Source of the DNA: Nocardioides conyzicola
GTDB taxonomy: Bacteria; Actinomycetota; Actinomycetes; Propionibacteriales; Nocardioidaceae
Direction of reading: 5' to 3'
Length of the DNA stretch: 64,000 bases
Assembly: GCF_039543825.1 (NCBI RefSeq)
Contig: NZ_BAABKM010000002.1
Span: forward strand, 652,133-716,132
The stretch's first letter is position 1. Every line of letters starts with the position of its first letter. Made by a program: the position numbers and the translations under genes. Shown here piece after piece: positions 52,128 to 61,466 of the stretch. Under the pieces are notes generated by a model that was given only the letters and a program-made list of their open reading frames with translations, was not told the origin of the DNA and did no database searches.

Positions 52128-53255
52128 GTGCGCATCGACTTCCACGGATCCCCCGAGCCGACGCTGGGCGTCGAGTGGGAGCTCGCGCTGGTCGACCGGC
52201 GCACCCGCGACCTGCGCAACGACGCCACGCACCTCTTCGCGCGGAGCAAGCCGCGGCTGGCCGACCCGGGCAAGCTGCACAAGGAGCTGCTGCGCAACAC
52301 CGTCGAGGTCGTGAGCGGGGTGTGCCACACGGTCGGCGAGGCGATGGACGACGTGCGCGGCACCCTCGCGGCAGTGATCCCGGCCGGGGACGAGCTCGAC
52401 ATCGATCTCTTCGGGGCGGGCACCCACCCGTTCGCGTCGTGGACCGTGCAGCAGCTCTCGGAGGGCCACCGCTACGAGGAGCTGATCAACCGGACCCAGT
52501 GGTGGGGCCGGCAGATGCTGATCTGGGGCGTGCACGTGCACGTCGGGCTGCCGTCGCAGGAGCGGGTGATGCCGGTGCTGTCCGCGCTGCTCAACTACCA
52601 CCCGCACCTGCAGGCCCTCTCGGCGTCGTCGCCGGTCTGGGCCGGGGTCGACACCGGCTACGCCTCCAACCGGGCACTGATGTTCCAGCAGCTGCCGACC
52701 GCGGGGCTGCCCTTCCAGTTCACGAGCTGGTCGGAGTACGAGTCGTTCGTGCAGGACCAGATGACCACCGGCGTCATCGACGAGCTCAACGAGATCCGCT
52801 GGGACGTCCGGCCCGCGGCCCACCTCGGGACCCTGGAGAACCGGATCTGCGACGGCGTCTCGACGATCACCGAGCTCGCCGCCCTGACCGCGCTGACGCA
52901 CTGCCTGGTCGTCGACCTCGACACCCGGCTCGCCGGCGGCGAGGAGCTGCCGGTGCTGCCGCCCTGGCACGTGCAGGAGAACAAGTGGCGCGCGGCCCGC
53001 TACGGGCTGGACGCGATCATCATCACCGACGCCGCGTCTCAGGAACGCCTGGTCACCGACGACCTGGCCGACCTCGTCGAGCGCCTCGCCCCGGTGGCCG
53101 ACCGGCTGGGGTGCTCGGCCGAGCTCGCCTCCGTCCTCGACGTGCCGCGGCGGGGCGCGTCGTACCAACGCCAACGGATCGTGGCGGCCGAGCACGAGGG
53201 GGACCTCGTCGCCGTCGTCGACTCGGTGGTCCGCGAGCTGCGCGACAGCCTCTAG
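52128..53255 (+). CDS. ybdK: YbdK-type carboxylate-amine (glutamate-cysteine) ligase
   Basis: 375 residues of the GCS2/YbdK family. LGVEWELALVDRRTRDL at the N-terminus holds the metal-binding Glu residues, HVHVGLPSQERVMPVLSAL is the family core (about 144-162), and LGTLENRICDGVSTITELAA has further metal ligands. It can form gamma-glutamylcysteine weakly in other bacteria; its physiological role in a mycothiol producer is uncertain. GTG 52128 is used. It overlaps the convergent dinB by 4 bases. Confidence 0.9.
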   Translation: MRIDFHGSPEPTLGVEWELALVDRRTRDLRNDATHLFARSKPRLADPGKLHKELLRNTVEVVSGVCHTVGEAMDDVRGTLAAVIPAGDELDIDLFGAGTHPFASWTVQQLSEGHRYEELINRTQWWGRQMLIWGVHVHVGLPSQERVMPVLSALLNYHPHLQALSASSPVWAGVDTGYASNRALMFQQLPTAGLPFQFTSWSEYESFVQDQMTTGVIDELNEIRWDVRPAAHLGTLENRICDGVSTITELAALTALTHCLVVDLDTRLAGGEELPVLPPWHVQENKWRAARYGLDAIIITDAASQERLVTDDLADLVERLAPVADRLGCSAELASVLDVPRRGASYQRQRIVAAEHEGDLVAVVDSVVRELRDSL

Positions 53256-54325
53256 CCGTAGCCCTCGGGCGGCGCCACCATCTCGAGGCGTACGCCGAGC
53301 AGCCGGACCGCCCGGTCGTGCTCGACCCGGTCGAGCAGGGACACCGCCGCCTCAGCGAGGGCGTCGGGGTCGTTGGTCGGCTCGGGCAGGGTGAGGCTGC
53401 GGGTCAGCGTGATGAAGGGCTTGAGCCGGATCTTCAGGCCCACCCGCGCCGCCGGCCTGCCCTCGGCGTCGATGTCGTCGACGACGCGGCGCGCGATGCG
53501 GCGTACGGCGTCGGCGACCTCGTCCCAGTCCTCGATGTCGGTCTGGAACGTCTCCTCGCGTCCGTGCGCCCGGGGCACCCACGGCGTCGCGTCGACCGGG
53601 CTCGGATCCTCGCCTCGGCCGAGGCGGTGCAGCCAGGGGCCGGTGGACGGCCCGATCTCGGCCGCCAGCACCCGCGCGTCGGAGTGGGCGAGCTGGTCGA
53701 CCGTGTCGATCCCGAGCCCGGCCAGGCGCTTGCCCGTCTTGGCGCCGATCCCCCACAGCGCCGTGGTCGGGCGCTCGCCCATCACCTCGTCCCAGTTGTC
53801 GGCCGTCAGCTGCCAGACGCCACGCGGCTTGCCGAAGTCGGTCGCGATCTTGGCCCGGAGCTTGTTGTCCCCGATGCCGACCGAGCAGTGCAGGTCGGTG
53901 GCCTCCAGCACCGCCGCCCGGACGTGGTCGGCGAACGCCCGCGGGTCGCCGAGGTCGCCGTGCCCCGGCCCGGCGCCCAGGAAGGCCTCGTCCCACCCGA
54001 GCACCTGGACGACCACCGGCACGCCACCCCACTCCAGCGACCTCAACGTGGCCATCACCTCGTCGGAGGCGACGGTGTAGGCCTCCTTGTCGACCGGCAG
54101 GAACACCGCCTCGGGGCACTTGCGAGCGGCCACGCGCAGCGGCATCCCGGAGCCGACACCGAAGGCGCGCGCGGCGTACGACGCCGTCGACACCACGCCC
54201 CGCTCCGTCGGGTCACCCCGGCCTCCGACCACCACGGGGAGGCCGGCGAGCTCGGGGTGGCGCAGCACCTCGACGGCTGCCAGGAACTCGTCCAGGTCGA
54301 CGTGGAGCACCCACCGCTGGCTCAT
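53252..54325 (-). CDS. dinB: Y-family DNA polymerase, DinB2-like (Leu steric gate)
   Basis: 357 residues. The palm motif is VLHVDLDEFLAAVEVLRHPE (metal Asp at 10). The residue after F14 is Leu15, where most DinB polymerases have Phe or Tyr as steric gate. The second catalytic motif is VLGWDEAFLGA near residue 108. Helix-hairpin-helix and little-finger domains are complete. In M. smegmatis DinB2 the same Leu lets the enzyme insert ribonucleotides. It overlaps the FUSC gene stop (ATGA), so expression is coupled. No LexA box was recognised. Confidence 0.93.
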   Translation of the reverse strand: MSQRWVLHVDLDEFLAAVEVLRHPELAGLPVVVGGRGDPTERGVVSTASYAARAFGVGSGMPLRVAARKCPEAVFLPVDKEAYTVASDEVMATLRSLEWGGVPVVVQVLGWDEAFLGAGPGHGDLGDPRAFADHVRAAVLEATDLHCSVGIGDNKLRAKIATDFGKPRGVWQLTADNWDEVMGERPTTALWGIGAKTGKRLAGLGIDTVDQLAHSDARVLAAEIGPSTGPWLHRLGRGEDPSPVDATPWVPRAHGREETFQTDIEDWDEVADAVRRIARRVVDDIDAEGRPAARVGLKIRLKPFITLTRSLTLPEPTNDPDALAEAAVSLLDRVEHDRAVRLLGVRLEMVAPPEGYG

Positions 54326-55422
54326 CGCGGTGGCGGCGGCAGCGCGTCCGTGGACTCGAGCTGGCCGAGCCCGGAGACCATCAGCAGGTCGACGACCACC
54401 GAGCGCAGCTGCGCGAGGATTGCCTCCGCGGCGAGCACGTCGGTGCGCTCCACGCGGCCGCTGGCCTCACCGACCGCGAGCAGCGGCACCCGCGCGGCCA
54501 CCGCCATCCGGTCGGCGGCGAGCTCCGCCGACGCCAGGTCCGCGGCGTCGGCGAGGTCGTGCGCCAGGTGGGCGTACGAGCTCGGGACCGGCCGTCGGTG
54601 GTAGGCCGCCACGGCGGTCTGTCGGACCAGCACCCGGGTGCTGCGCAGCGCGCGGTCGAGCGGGTCGACCAGCTCGGACATCTTCATCAGGTCACCGCGG
54701 TGGCGCACCCGGAACGGGGAGGACGCCACCACCGACAGCCCCTCGTCGGCGGCCGCCTGGAGCTCGCGGATCAGGTAGTCGGTCGAGCGCGCGTCGGCCA
54801 GCAGGTCCATCGCCTGCTCGACCTCGCCGTCCTCCATCACCTCCCCCGCGGCACGCAGCAGCGCCGCGATCTTGCGCATCACGACCGCCGCCTGCTCGCG
54901 CGGTCGCCGCAGCGGCGCCGCCGGCACCGCCGTCGCCGCCAGCAGCGCGACACCACCGCCGATCACCGCGTCGGTCCACCGGGTGAAGGCCGCGCCCGGG
55001 TCGGGCACCAGCGCGGCGACGACGATCGACTGCACGGCCGCCTGGGTGACCAGGAGCTGCCCGCTGTCGAGCAGGAACGCGGCCGTCATCGACAGCGCCA
55101 CGATCAGGCCGATCTGCCACCACCCGGAGCCGAGCCACGCGACCAGCAGGTCGGCCAGGAACACCCCGACCGCGACGCCGATGGTCACCTCGACGACGCG
55201 ACGAAGGCGCTGCCCGTAGGAGGTGCCGAGCGCGACGACGGCGGCGACCGGGGCGAAGAACGGCGTCGTGTGCCCGAAGAGGTCGGCCGCGATGAGCCAG
55301 GCCACGCCCGCCGCCAGGGCGCACTGGCCGATCTGCCACCACTTGGAGCGCCAGCGCGCGACCCTGGACCTGGCCGACGTGCGGCCGCGATCCCACATCC
55401 GGTCGAGCGGACCCGCCTCCAT
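54322..55422 (-). CDS. FUSC-family membrane protein
   Basis: 366 residues. Six predicted helices at about 25-170 (WQIGQCALAAGVAWLIAADL, FFAPVAAVVALGTSYGQRLR, VVEVTIGVAVGVFLADLLVA, WQIGLIVALSMTAAFLL) form the FUSC (fusaric acid resistance/aromatic acid exporter) core. The G-x-x-x-G/R-x-x-x-V-x-x-x-x-G-x-x-x-G pattern in YGQRLRRVVEVTIGVAVG is typical. A long cytoplasmic helical part follows. It may export aromatic acids or act as a channel. The start of dinB overlaps its stop. Confidence 0.85.
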   Translation of the reverse strand: MEAGPLDRMWDRGRTSARSRVARWRSKWWQIGQCALAAGVAWLIAADLFGHTTPFFAPVAAVVALGTSYGQRLRRVVEVTIGVAVGVFLADLLVAWLGSGWWQIGLIVALSMTAAFLLDSGQLLVTQAAVQSIVVAALVPDPGAAFTRWTDAVIGGGVALLAATAVPAAPLRRPREQAAVVMRKIAALLRAAGEVMEDGEVEQAMDLLADARSTDYLIRELQAAADEGLSVVASSPFRVRHRGDLMKMSELVDPLDRALRSTRVLVRQTAVAAYHRRPVPSSYAHLAHDLADAADLASAELAADRMAVAARVPLLAVGEASGRVERTDVLAAEAILAQLRSVVVDLLMVSGLGQLESTDALPPPPR

Positions 55423-55447
55423 GGCCGCGATCCTGTCATGACCGGAC

Positions 55448-55777
55448 CTACGGGGCGTGCGCCCAGTCCAGCGCCTGCTGGAGGTCGGCGAGGTCGCGGT
55501 ACCAGGTGCGGACCTCGACCCGGCAGCGCACCCGGTCGATGCGCTTGTCGTACTCACCGCACTCGGCCCGCGCCTCCGAGTCGGTCGGCGGGTAGAGCGA
55601 GGTCCCGTCGTAGTGCTGGATCTCGAAGCCGTTGGCCGCGTCACCGGTCACCGCGACGATCGTGTCGCCCGGCGGCCCGCCGTCGTCGCCGGAGCCGGCC
55701 GCGATCGCGGTCACCCCGAACCCGCAGCCGAGGGTGGCCGCGACGACGGCGACGGTCAGGACGATCAGATGACGCAT
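55448..55777 (-). CDS. small secreted protein of unknown function
   Basis: 109 residues. A hydrophobic signal (LIVLTVAVVAATLGCGFGVT, about 4-25) may be a signal peptide or anchor. The mature part has two Cys (C-G-E-Y and V-R-C-R-V) that could form a disulfide. A terminal helix (LADLQQALDWAHAP) follows. No family recognised. It is 25 bases from the FUSC start and may be co-transcribed with it. Confidence 0.6.
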   Translation of the reverse strand: MRHLIVLTVAVVAATLGCGFGVTAIAAGSGDDGGPPGDTIVAVTGDAANGFEIQHYDGTSLYPPTDSEARAECGEYDKRIDRVRCRVEVRTWYRDLADLQQALDWAHAP

Positions 55778-55923
55778 GGATGCTCCCGAGGTTGACGCAC
55801 CGGCCCATCCGGTGCGCCGACGACGCTAGGAGCGGACGGGGACGTCCGCCGGGCCGACGCAGGCCCCCTGTGGGGACCGGTGTCGGAAGCCGCTCTGTGG
55901 ACGAGACCCGGCCCGCGCCGGGC

Positions 55924-56565
55924 TCAGCCGGCGAGCTCCACCGAGATCGTCGTGTCGTCGCACCCGGCGGCGAGGGAGGTCAGCGCGCTCTTCTCGGCGC
56001 TGTCGACGCTGAGCGCCCAGCGGTGCTTCACGGCCACCCACTCGCGCACGTAGCGGCACCGCTGCTGGGCGGGCAGCCACTCGGCCGGGTCCTGGTCGCT
56101 CTTCGTCTGGTTCACGGAGTCGGTGACGGCCACCAGGGTCCGGTAGTCGCCCAGGTCGTTGGCGTAGGACTCCCGCTTCGCGCTCGACCAGCTCCGCGCC
56201 CCGGAGTCCCAGGCCTCGGCGAGGGGCACCATGTGGTCGATGTCGAGATCCGCCGGAGCGGTCTGGGAGACCCCGTCGTAGTAGGAGTACCAGCGCCCAC
56301 CGCTCAGCGCGCATCCCGACCCGACCGACGGCGCCTCCTCGGCCTCCGCGATCAGCACCTCGTAGCGGGTGTTGCAGCCGTCCCCGTCGGCGTCGACCCA
56401 GAGGGTGAACAGGTCCCGGTCGTACCCCGTGCGCACCTCGCCCGCGACCGGCAGGTCCGCAACGGCCTGGCTCAGTGGGGCGGAGTAGGTCGCGGCCTGG
56501 GCCGCGGTGGGGACGGCGACAAGACCGGTGACGACCAGGACGACGAGCAACAGGCGACGCAGCAT
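55924..56565 (-). CDS. secreted HNH-type nuclease (DUF1524-like)
   Basis: 213 residues with a Sec signal peptide (cleavage near AAQAATY, about residue 25). The domain has the DUF1524/GmrSD-type HNH pattern: CNTRYEVLI, then DLDIDHMVPLAEAWDSGARS (catalytic D-H at about 114-115), YANDLGDYRTLVAVTDSVNQ and KSDQDPAEWLPAQQRCRYVR (the N and second metal sites). It is typical of extracellular actinobacterial nucleases that digest DNA for nutrients. GGGAGG 4 bases upstream supports ATG 56565. Confidence 0.88.
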   Translation of the reverse strand: MLRRLLLVVLVVTGLVAVPTAAQAATYSAPLSQAVADLPVAGEVRTGYDRDLFTLWVDADGDGCNTRYEVLIAEAEEAPSVGSGCALSGGRWYSYYDGVSQTAPADLDIDHMVPLAEAWDSGARSWSSAKRESYANDLGDYRTLVAVTDSVNQTKSDQDPAEWLPAQQRCRYVREWVAVKHRWALSVDSAEKSALTSLAAGCDDTTISVELAG

Positions 56566-56687
56566 GAGACCTCCCGAGAGGGGCTGGAGCGGGCGCTTCG
56601 ACCTCATCGCGGACGGCCGCCCCGCCGCAACGGTGAAACCCCTTGCATCCCGGGTTCTCGGAGGTGCCGGCTGGGTACAGACCGCTC

Positions 56688-58055
56688 GTGGACACACGCG
56701 CGCCCGGGGACCTGCTCGACAGCAGGTACGAGCTGATCGAACGGATCGGCTCCGGCGGCATGGGGACGGTCTTCCGCGCGCGGGACACCCGGTTGGACCG
56801 GATCGTCGCGGTCAAGCTGCTCCACCACGGACGCGAGGTCGACGACGTCACGCGGTCCCGGCTCCAGGCCGAGGCCAGGTTCGCCGGCGGGCTGCAGCAC
56901 CCAGGGATCGTCCAGGTCTACGACTACGGCGAGGCGCCCGGCGAGGGCGGGCCGACGCCGTACGTCGTGATGCAGCACGTCGAGGGGACGCCCGTGTCGG
57001 AGGTGCTCCGTCAGCGGGGACCTCTGGACCCCGCGACCGTCGCCACCCTGCTCGACGAGCTCGCCCAGGCGCTGGCCGTCGCGCACGCCTCCGGGATCGT
57101 GCACCGCGACCTGAAGCCCTCCAACATCCTCGTGACCGGCACCGGCCGCGCCGTCCTCGTCGACTTCGGCGTGGCCCGCTCCGACACGACCGAGCCGCTG
57201 ACCGAGACCGGCCAGATCATCGGCTCGGCCGACTACCTCAGCCCCGAGCAGGTGCGGGGCCAGCGCGCCACGGCGGCGTCCGACATCTACGCCCTCGGCA
57301 TCGTGGCCCACCAGTGCCTGAGCGGCACGTCGCCCTTCCGCCGGGAGACCCAGGCGGCGACCCTGCTCGCCCGCCTGAACGACGACGCCCCGGAGCTGGG
57401 GACCGACGTGCCCGCCCCGATGCGGACGCTGGTCGGCACGATGCTGTCGCCGGAGCCGGGCGACCGGCCGACGGCCGCCGAGGTGGCCCAGCGGGTGGCG
57501 ATGCTCGACCAGCAGCCGACCGTCGTGCTGCCCCCGATGCCCGCCGCGGTCGCCACTCCTCACCGGTTCTTCGACCGTCGTCGGCTGGTCGCCATCGCCG
57601 CGGCGGCCGTGCTGCTGCTCGGGGTGGGCACCACGCTCGTCGTCCTCAACGGCGACGACGCGACCCCGCCCGCCGGGGCCGCGGAGGAGCTCGTGGTGCC
57701 GAGCGTCCGGGGCGACCAGGTCGCCGCCGCGGCCAAGGAGCTCCGCGCGGCCGGCTTCGACGTCGTACGGCGTCCGGTCGACGGATCGGCCGCGCGCGGC
57801 GTCGTGCTCCGCCAGTCCCCGGGACCGGGCGTGTACGACGGCGGCGAGCCCGCGACCGTCGTGCTGCGGGTGTCCACGGGCCCCGCCGCGACCGCTGTCA
57901 CGGCGTCGGCCTCCTCGTCCGCGTCGGCGGCCGCGAAGTCAGCTCCGCCGGCGACGCCGGTCACCCACCCCCACGGCAAGAAGCCGAAGAAGCCCAAGGG
58001 CCCGAAGGGTCCGGCGCACCCGAAGGGTCCCAAGCCCGGCAAGCACAAGCCCTGA
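56688..58055 (+). CDS. Ser/Thr protein kinase with one PASTA domain and cationic tail
   Basis: 455 residues. The Hanks kinase domain has IGSGGMGTVFRARDTRLDRI with AVKLL (ATP loop and Lys), IVHRDLKPSNILV (catalytic loop, about 142-154), VDFGVAR (DFG) and SADYLSPEQVRG. A membrane helix (about 292-310) is followed by one PASTA domain (PSVRGDQVAAAAKELRAAGF...). The end is a Lys/Pro/Gly-rich, highly basic tail. PASTA domains sense cell-wall fragments. GTG 56688 places the kinase fold at residue 10. GTG 56664 is an alternative. One PASTA instead of several is unusual. Confidence 0.9.
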   Translation: MDTRAPGDLLDSRYELIERIGSGGMGTVFRARDTRLDRIVAVKLLHHGREVDDVTRSRLQAEARFAGGLQHPGIVQVYDYGEAPGEGGPTPYVVMQHVEGTPVSEVLRQRGPLDPATVATLLDELAQALAVAHASGIVHRDLKPSNILVTGTGRAVLVDFGVARSDTTEPLTETGQIIGSADYLSPEQVRGQRATAASDIYALGIVAHQCLSGTSPFRRETQAATLLARLNDDAPELGTDVPAPMRTLVGTMLSPEPGDRPTAAEVAQRVAMLDQQPTVVLPPMPAAVATPHRFFDRRRLVAIAAAAVLLLGVGTTLVVLNGDDATPPAGAAEELVVPSVRGDQVAAAAKELRAAGFDVVRRPVDGSAARGVVLRQSPGPGVYDGGEPATVVLRVSTGPAATAVTASASSSASAAAKSAPPATPVTHPHGKKPKKPKGPKGPAHPKGPKPGKHKP

Positions 58056-58061
58056 CGCGGA

Positions 58062-59969
58062 TCAGGGGCTGGTGAGCCGGTTGACCTCGCTCGCCTTCTG
58101 GATGTGGTCCGCGAGGAGCACGCCGTCGACCAGCACCGGCTTGCCCCGGGAGACGACCGTGATCGTGAGCGTCCGTGCCTTGAGGTCGCCGGAAGCAAGC
58201 AGCTTCTTGGCAAGGTACGCCGTGCGGCGGCGCACCGGCCCCGAGGTGTCGATCGTGCCGATGCTGTGACCGTTGAGGCGGACGACGACGGTGCCGCCGT
58301 TCGGGACCCGCTTGACCAGGAGCAGCATCCGCTGGAGCGAGTAGCGCTCGAAGGTCAAGGTGGCACCCGCCTTCCGTGTCCGCAGCAGCGTGTGGTTGTG
58401 GCTGTCGCGGTCCCAGACCTTCGTCCACCCCTTCGACCGCTCCAGTTCACGCTCGTCGAGCGGTGCCGTCACGCACGAGCCGTTGCCGGCAAACAGGCGC
58501 CCGGCGCTCTCGTGGTTGCCCACGGCATCGACTCCCTGGACCCCGAGGCACCGAGTGTGCCCCGGCTCCACCGTGAGCTTGCTGGTGGTAGCCGTCGTCG
58601 GCTTGACCGGCGTGTCCCAGTCCTCCAGGCCGCTGAACGAGCGCGGGCCCCTGTCGCTGATCCGGAAGCGGTAGGACGGTACGGCGCTCCAGTTGTCGAG
58701 CGGGGCGGACCAGCGCGCGATCGCCGTACCGGAGAACGCGGCAGCCGGGACGACCGAGTACATGGACCGCGGCGCCTCGGCGTCGAGAGCCGCGATACGC
58801 ACACCCGGGGTGCCGTCCAACCAGGCGAACGCGTCGCTCGGCGCAACGATCGATGCGGCGGCGGCGTCCTCGACCGTCCCCAGGGTCGCGACCGGGCCGA
58901 GCGTGGGACCGGTGGTCCTGGCCTGCATCGTGCAGCCGGCGGCCGCCGGCCGGCACCAGATCGCGACGGCGTCGTCACGAGCGGCGAACTGCCGTGCCGC
59001 GAGCACGCCCGGACCGGACGCGACCGTGACGGGAGCGGACCACGGGCCGTTGCGCTCGCTCTCCGTGGCCCTCAGCACGACCCAGGTGTCGCCGCGCTGC
59101 TCGCGCCAGGTCACGAACCGGTTCGCGGCTCCGGGTTCGTGGGCCCAGCCGACGACGGGCTGCGCGGCGTCACCGGTGCCGGTGGACACGGTGCGCACGT
59201 GCCACTTCCCCGTGTCGGCATCGGCATCGCCGACGCGGACCACCGCCGGGCCGTCGGTCCCTTCCTCGGTCCACGTCACCAGCCCGTCCTCGTTGGTCCC
59301 GAGCGACGAGGCCGTCGCGCCCGCGGCGCTGAGGGCGACCGGCGCCTCGCCTGTCCTGCCCCTCGACGCCCACGCCCGCGGGGTGCCACCGGGCGCCCGG
59401 GAGATCCACACGAAGAACTGCGTGACGCCCCCTTCGCGGAGCTCGGACTCCGTAGCCACGAGGTCCAGGTAGGTCACGTCAGCCGTCGGCACGACGACTC
59501 GGTGCGCCGATGGGTCCTCGGAGGAGACGAGACGCTGACCGCCTTCGACCGGCTCTGCCCAGACGACGCCCTGCCCGGAGCCGTGGGCCACCCCCGGGAC
59601 CGCGTCGCCCAGGGGGCGCGGGCCGTCTGCGTCCAGGACGAACAGCTGGTCGCCGACGGTGTAGGCGTCGGGCCCGTACCTGCCCGTGTCGTCGATCACC
59701 GCATCACTCGCGGGATCGGCCCGGACCGTGGGCTCGGTCCACGTCCCGTCCGCCGATCGCGCGGCCGACAGGATGTCCCCGGACGCCGCATCCACCCACA
59801 GCAGCGAGGCGCCCCTGACGTGCAGCTGGGTGACTCCCTCGACGTCCGGGAGGTCGGCCGGGTCGACCCAGGTCGGCGCTCCACTGGCGGACCCCGTGGG
59901 CAACACCACCACCAGCGACAGGACGAGCCCGGCGGCAACGGTCACGGCGGTGCGCTTCACTGAGGTCAC
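58062..59969 (-). CDS. large secreted beta-rich protein of unknown function
   Basis: 635 residues with a Sec signal (VTVAAGLVLSLVVVLPTGSA, cleavage near ASGAP). Residues 35-390 have repeated short strands with Trp and D/E (TWVDPADLPD, RFVTWREQRGDTWVVLRATE), suggesting a beta-propeller. A fibronectin- or Ig-like part follows (SYRFRISDRGPRSFSGLEDW) and a C-terminal beta domain (GGTVVVRLNGHSIGTIDTSG). Cys pairs are few. It converges with the kinase gene. No enzymatic motif is recognised; a surface or matrix role is possible. Confidence 0.65.
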   Translation of the reverse strand: MTSVKRTAVTVAAGLVLSLVVVLPTGSASGAPTWVDPADLPDVEGVTQLHVRGASLLWVDAASGDILSAARSADGTWTEPTVRADPASDAVIDDTGRYGPDAYTVGDQLFVLDADGPRPLGDAVPGVAHGSGQGVVWAEPVEGGQRLVSSEDPSAHRVVVPTADVTYLDLVATESELREGGVTQFFVWISRAPGGTPRAWASRGRTGEAPVALSAAGATASSLGTNEDGLVTWTEEGTDGPAVVRVGDADADTGKWHVRTVSTGTGDAAQPVVGWAHEPGAANRFVTWREQRGDTWVVLRATESERNGPWSAPVTVASGPGVLAARQFAARDDAVAIWCRPAAAGCTMQARTTGPTLGPVATLGTVEDAAAASIVAPSDAFAWLDGTPGVRIAALDAEAPRSMYSVVPAAAFSGTAIARWSAPLDNWSAVPSYRFRISDRGPRSFSGLEDWDTPVKPTTATTSKLTVEPGHTRCLGVQGVDAVGNHESAGRLFAGNGSCVTAPLDERELERSKGWTKVWDRDSHNHTLLRTRKAGATLTFERYSLQRMLLLVKRVPNGGTVVVRLNGHSIGTIDTSGPVRRRTAYLAKKLLASGDLKARTLTITVVSRGKPVLVDGVLLADHIQKASEVNRLTSP

Positions 59970-60065
59970 GTTACGGACAGCGCGCGACGGGCCGAGAGCG
60001 TTACATCCTTGTGGCGGCCGTCACGAGGATGCACACTCGGACGCCACACCTATGTGAGGGGCGAT

Positions 60066-61466
60066 GTGGGCTCGCTGATCGATCCGACGGGGACGGCTTT
60101 CCTCCTCGTCGAGAACCGCTCCATGCCGATGCACGTCGGCGGCCTCCAGCTCTTCGAGAAGCCGGAGGGTGCGGGCCGCAGCTACGGCCGTGAGATGTAC
60201 GAGTCGATGCGTGACGTCGAGGAGATCGCGCCGCTCTTCCTCAAGCGGCCCCATCGCTCGATCTCGACGGCCGGTCAGCTGACCTGGGTCGAGGACGAGC
60301 AGTTCGACATCGACCACCACGTCCGGCACAGCGCGCTGCCGAAGCCGGGCCGGATCCGCGAGCTGCTCGACCTCAGCAGCCGGCTGCACAGCACCCGGCT
60401 CGCCTGGGAGCGGCCGCTGTGGGAGGCACACGTCATCGAGGGCCTGCGCGACGGGCGGGTGGCGCTCTACACGAAGGTCCACCACTCGCTGGTCGACGGC
60501 ATCTCGGCGATGCGGCTGGTGCAGAGCACGCTCAGCCCCGACCCCGACCTGCGCGACATGCCGCCGCCGTGGGACGCCCGGACCCGCCGCGGCCGCACCA
60601 AGGCACCGCGCGAGCAGACCGAGCTCTCCGAGATCCCGACCATGGCCCTGCGTTCGGCGCTGGGCATCACCGCCGAGGCCGCGGGCCTGCCGGGCGCGCT
60701 GATCAAGACCATCAGCAAGGGCGTGCGCAACGAGACCTCGTCGCTCTCGCTCTACGCACCGCGCACGATCTTCAACGAGAAGATCACCGGCTCACGACGG
60801 TTCGCCGCGCAGGACTGGCCGATCGAGCGGCTGCAGGCGATCGGCCAGGCGACCGGGACGACGCTCAACGACATCGTGCTCGCGATGTGCGGCGGCGCCG
60901 TACGCCGCTACCTGCTCGAGCTCGGCGCGCTCCCCGACACGCCCCTCGTCGCGATGGTGCCGATCGGGCTCAAGGCCAAGGAGTCCCACATCGCCTCCAC
61001 CGAGGGCGGCAACGCCGTCGGCTCGGTGATGTGCCAGCTCGGCACCGACCTGGAGGACCCGATCGACCGCCTCATGGTGATCCACACCGCCATGCAGGAC
61101 GGCAAGGAGGCGCTGTCGACCATGACGCCCCTCCAGATCATGGCGATGAGCGCGCTCGGCCAGGCGCCGGCGATCGCCGCACCGATGCTGCGGATGTCGG
61201 GCCTGGTGCGGCCGCCGTACAACCTGATCATCAGCAACGTCCCCGGGCCGCGCGAGACGCAGTACTGGAACGGCGCCAAGCTGGTCGGCCACTACCCGCT
61301 GTCGATCCCGATCAACGGGATGGCCCTCAACATCACGTGCATCTCGTACGACGGCAACCTGGGCTTCGGCCTGATCGGCTGCCGCCGGACGGTGCCGCAC
61401 CTGCAGCGGCTACTGACCTACCTCGACGGCGAGCTGGTCGCGCTGGAGAAGGCCGCCGGCGTCTGA
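60066..61466 (+). CDS. wax ester synthase/diacylglycerol acyltransferase (WS/DGAT)
   Basis: 466 residues. The catalytic HHSLVDG (H-H-x-x-x-D-G) lies at about 139-145. Other family blocks are [15 protein letters not shown] near the start, [19 protein letters not shown] (about 255-275) and [19 protein letters not shown] (the N-V-P-G-P motif). It makes triacylglycerol or wax esters from acyl-CoA at the membrane surface, as in mycobacteria. GTG 60066 was chosen because AGGGG lies 4 bases upstream and because the N-terminus then fits the family; GTG 60054 is an alternative. It overlaps the convergent EamA gene by 57 bases. Confidence 0.92.
   Translation: MGSLIDPTGTAFLLVENRSMPMHVGGLQLFEKPEGAGRSYGREMYESMRDVEEIAPLFLKRPHRSISTAGQLTWVEDEQFDIDHHVRHSALPKPGRIRELLDLSSRLHSTRLAWERPLWEAHVIEGLRDGRVALYTKVHHSLVDGISAMRLVQSTLSPDPDLRDMPPPWDARTRRGRTKAPREQTELSEIPTMALRSALGITAEAAGLPGALIKTISKGVRNETSSLSLYAPRTIFNEKITGSRRFAAQDWPIERLQAIGQATGTTLNDIVLAMCGGAVRRYLLELGALPDTPLVAMVPIGLKAKESHIASTEGGNAVGSVMCQLGTDLEDPIDRLMVIHTAMQDGKEALSTMTPLQIMAMSALGQAPAIAAPMLRMSGLVRPPYNLIISNVPGPRETQYWNGAKLVGHYPLSIPINGMALNITCISYDGNLGFGLIGCRRTVPHLQRLLTYLDGELVALEKAAGV

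Noticed and set aside
53200..55450. LexA/SOS box controlling dinB
   Set aside because: I looked for GAAC-N4-GTTC near the FUSC and dinB starts and did not find one; coupling to the FUSC gene explains expression.
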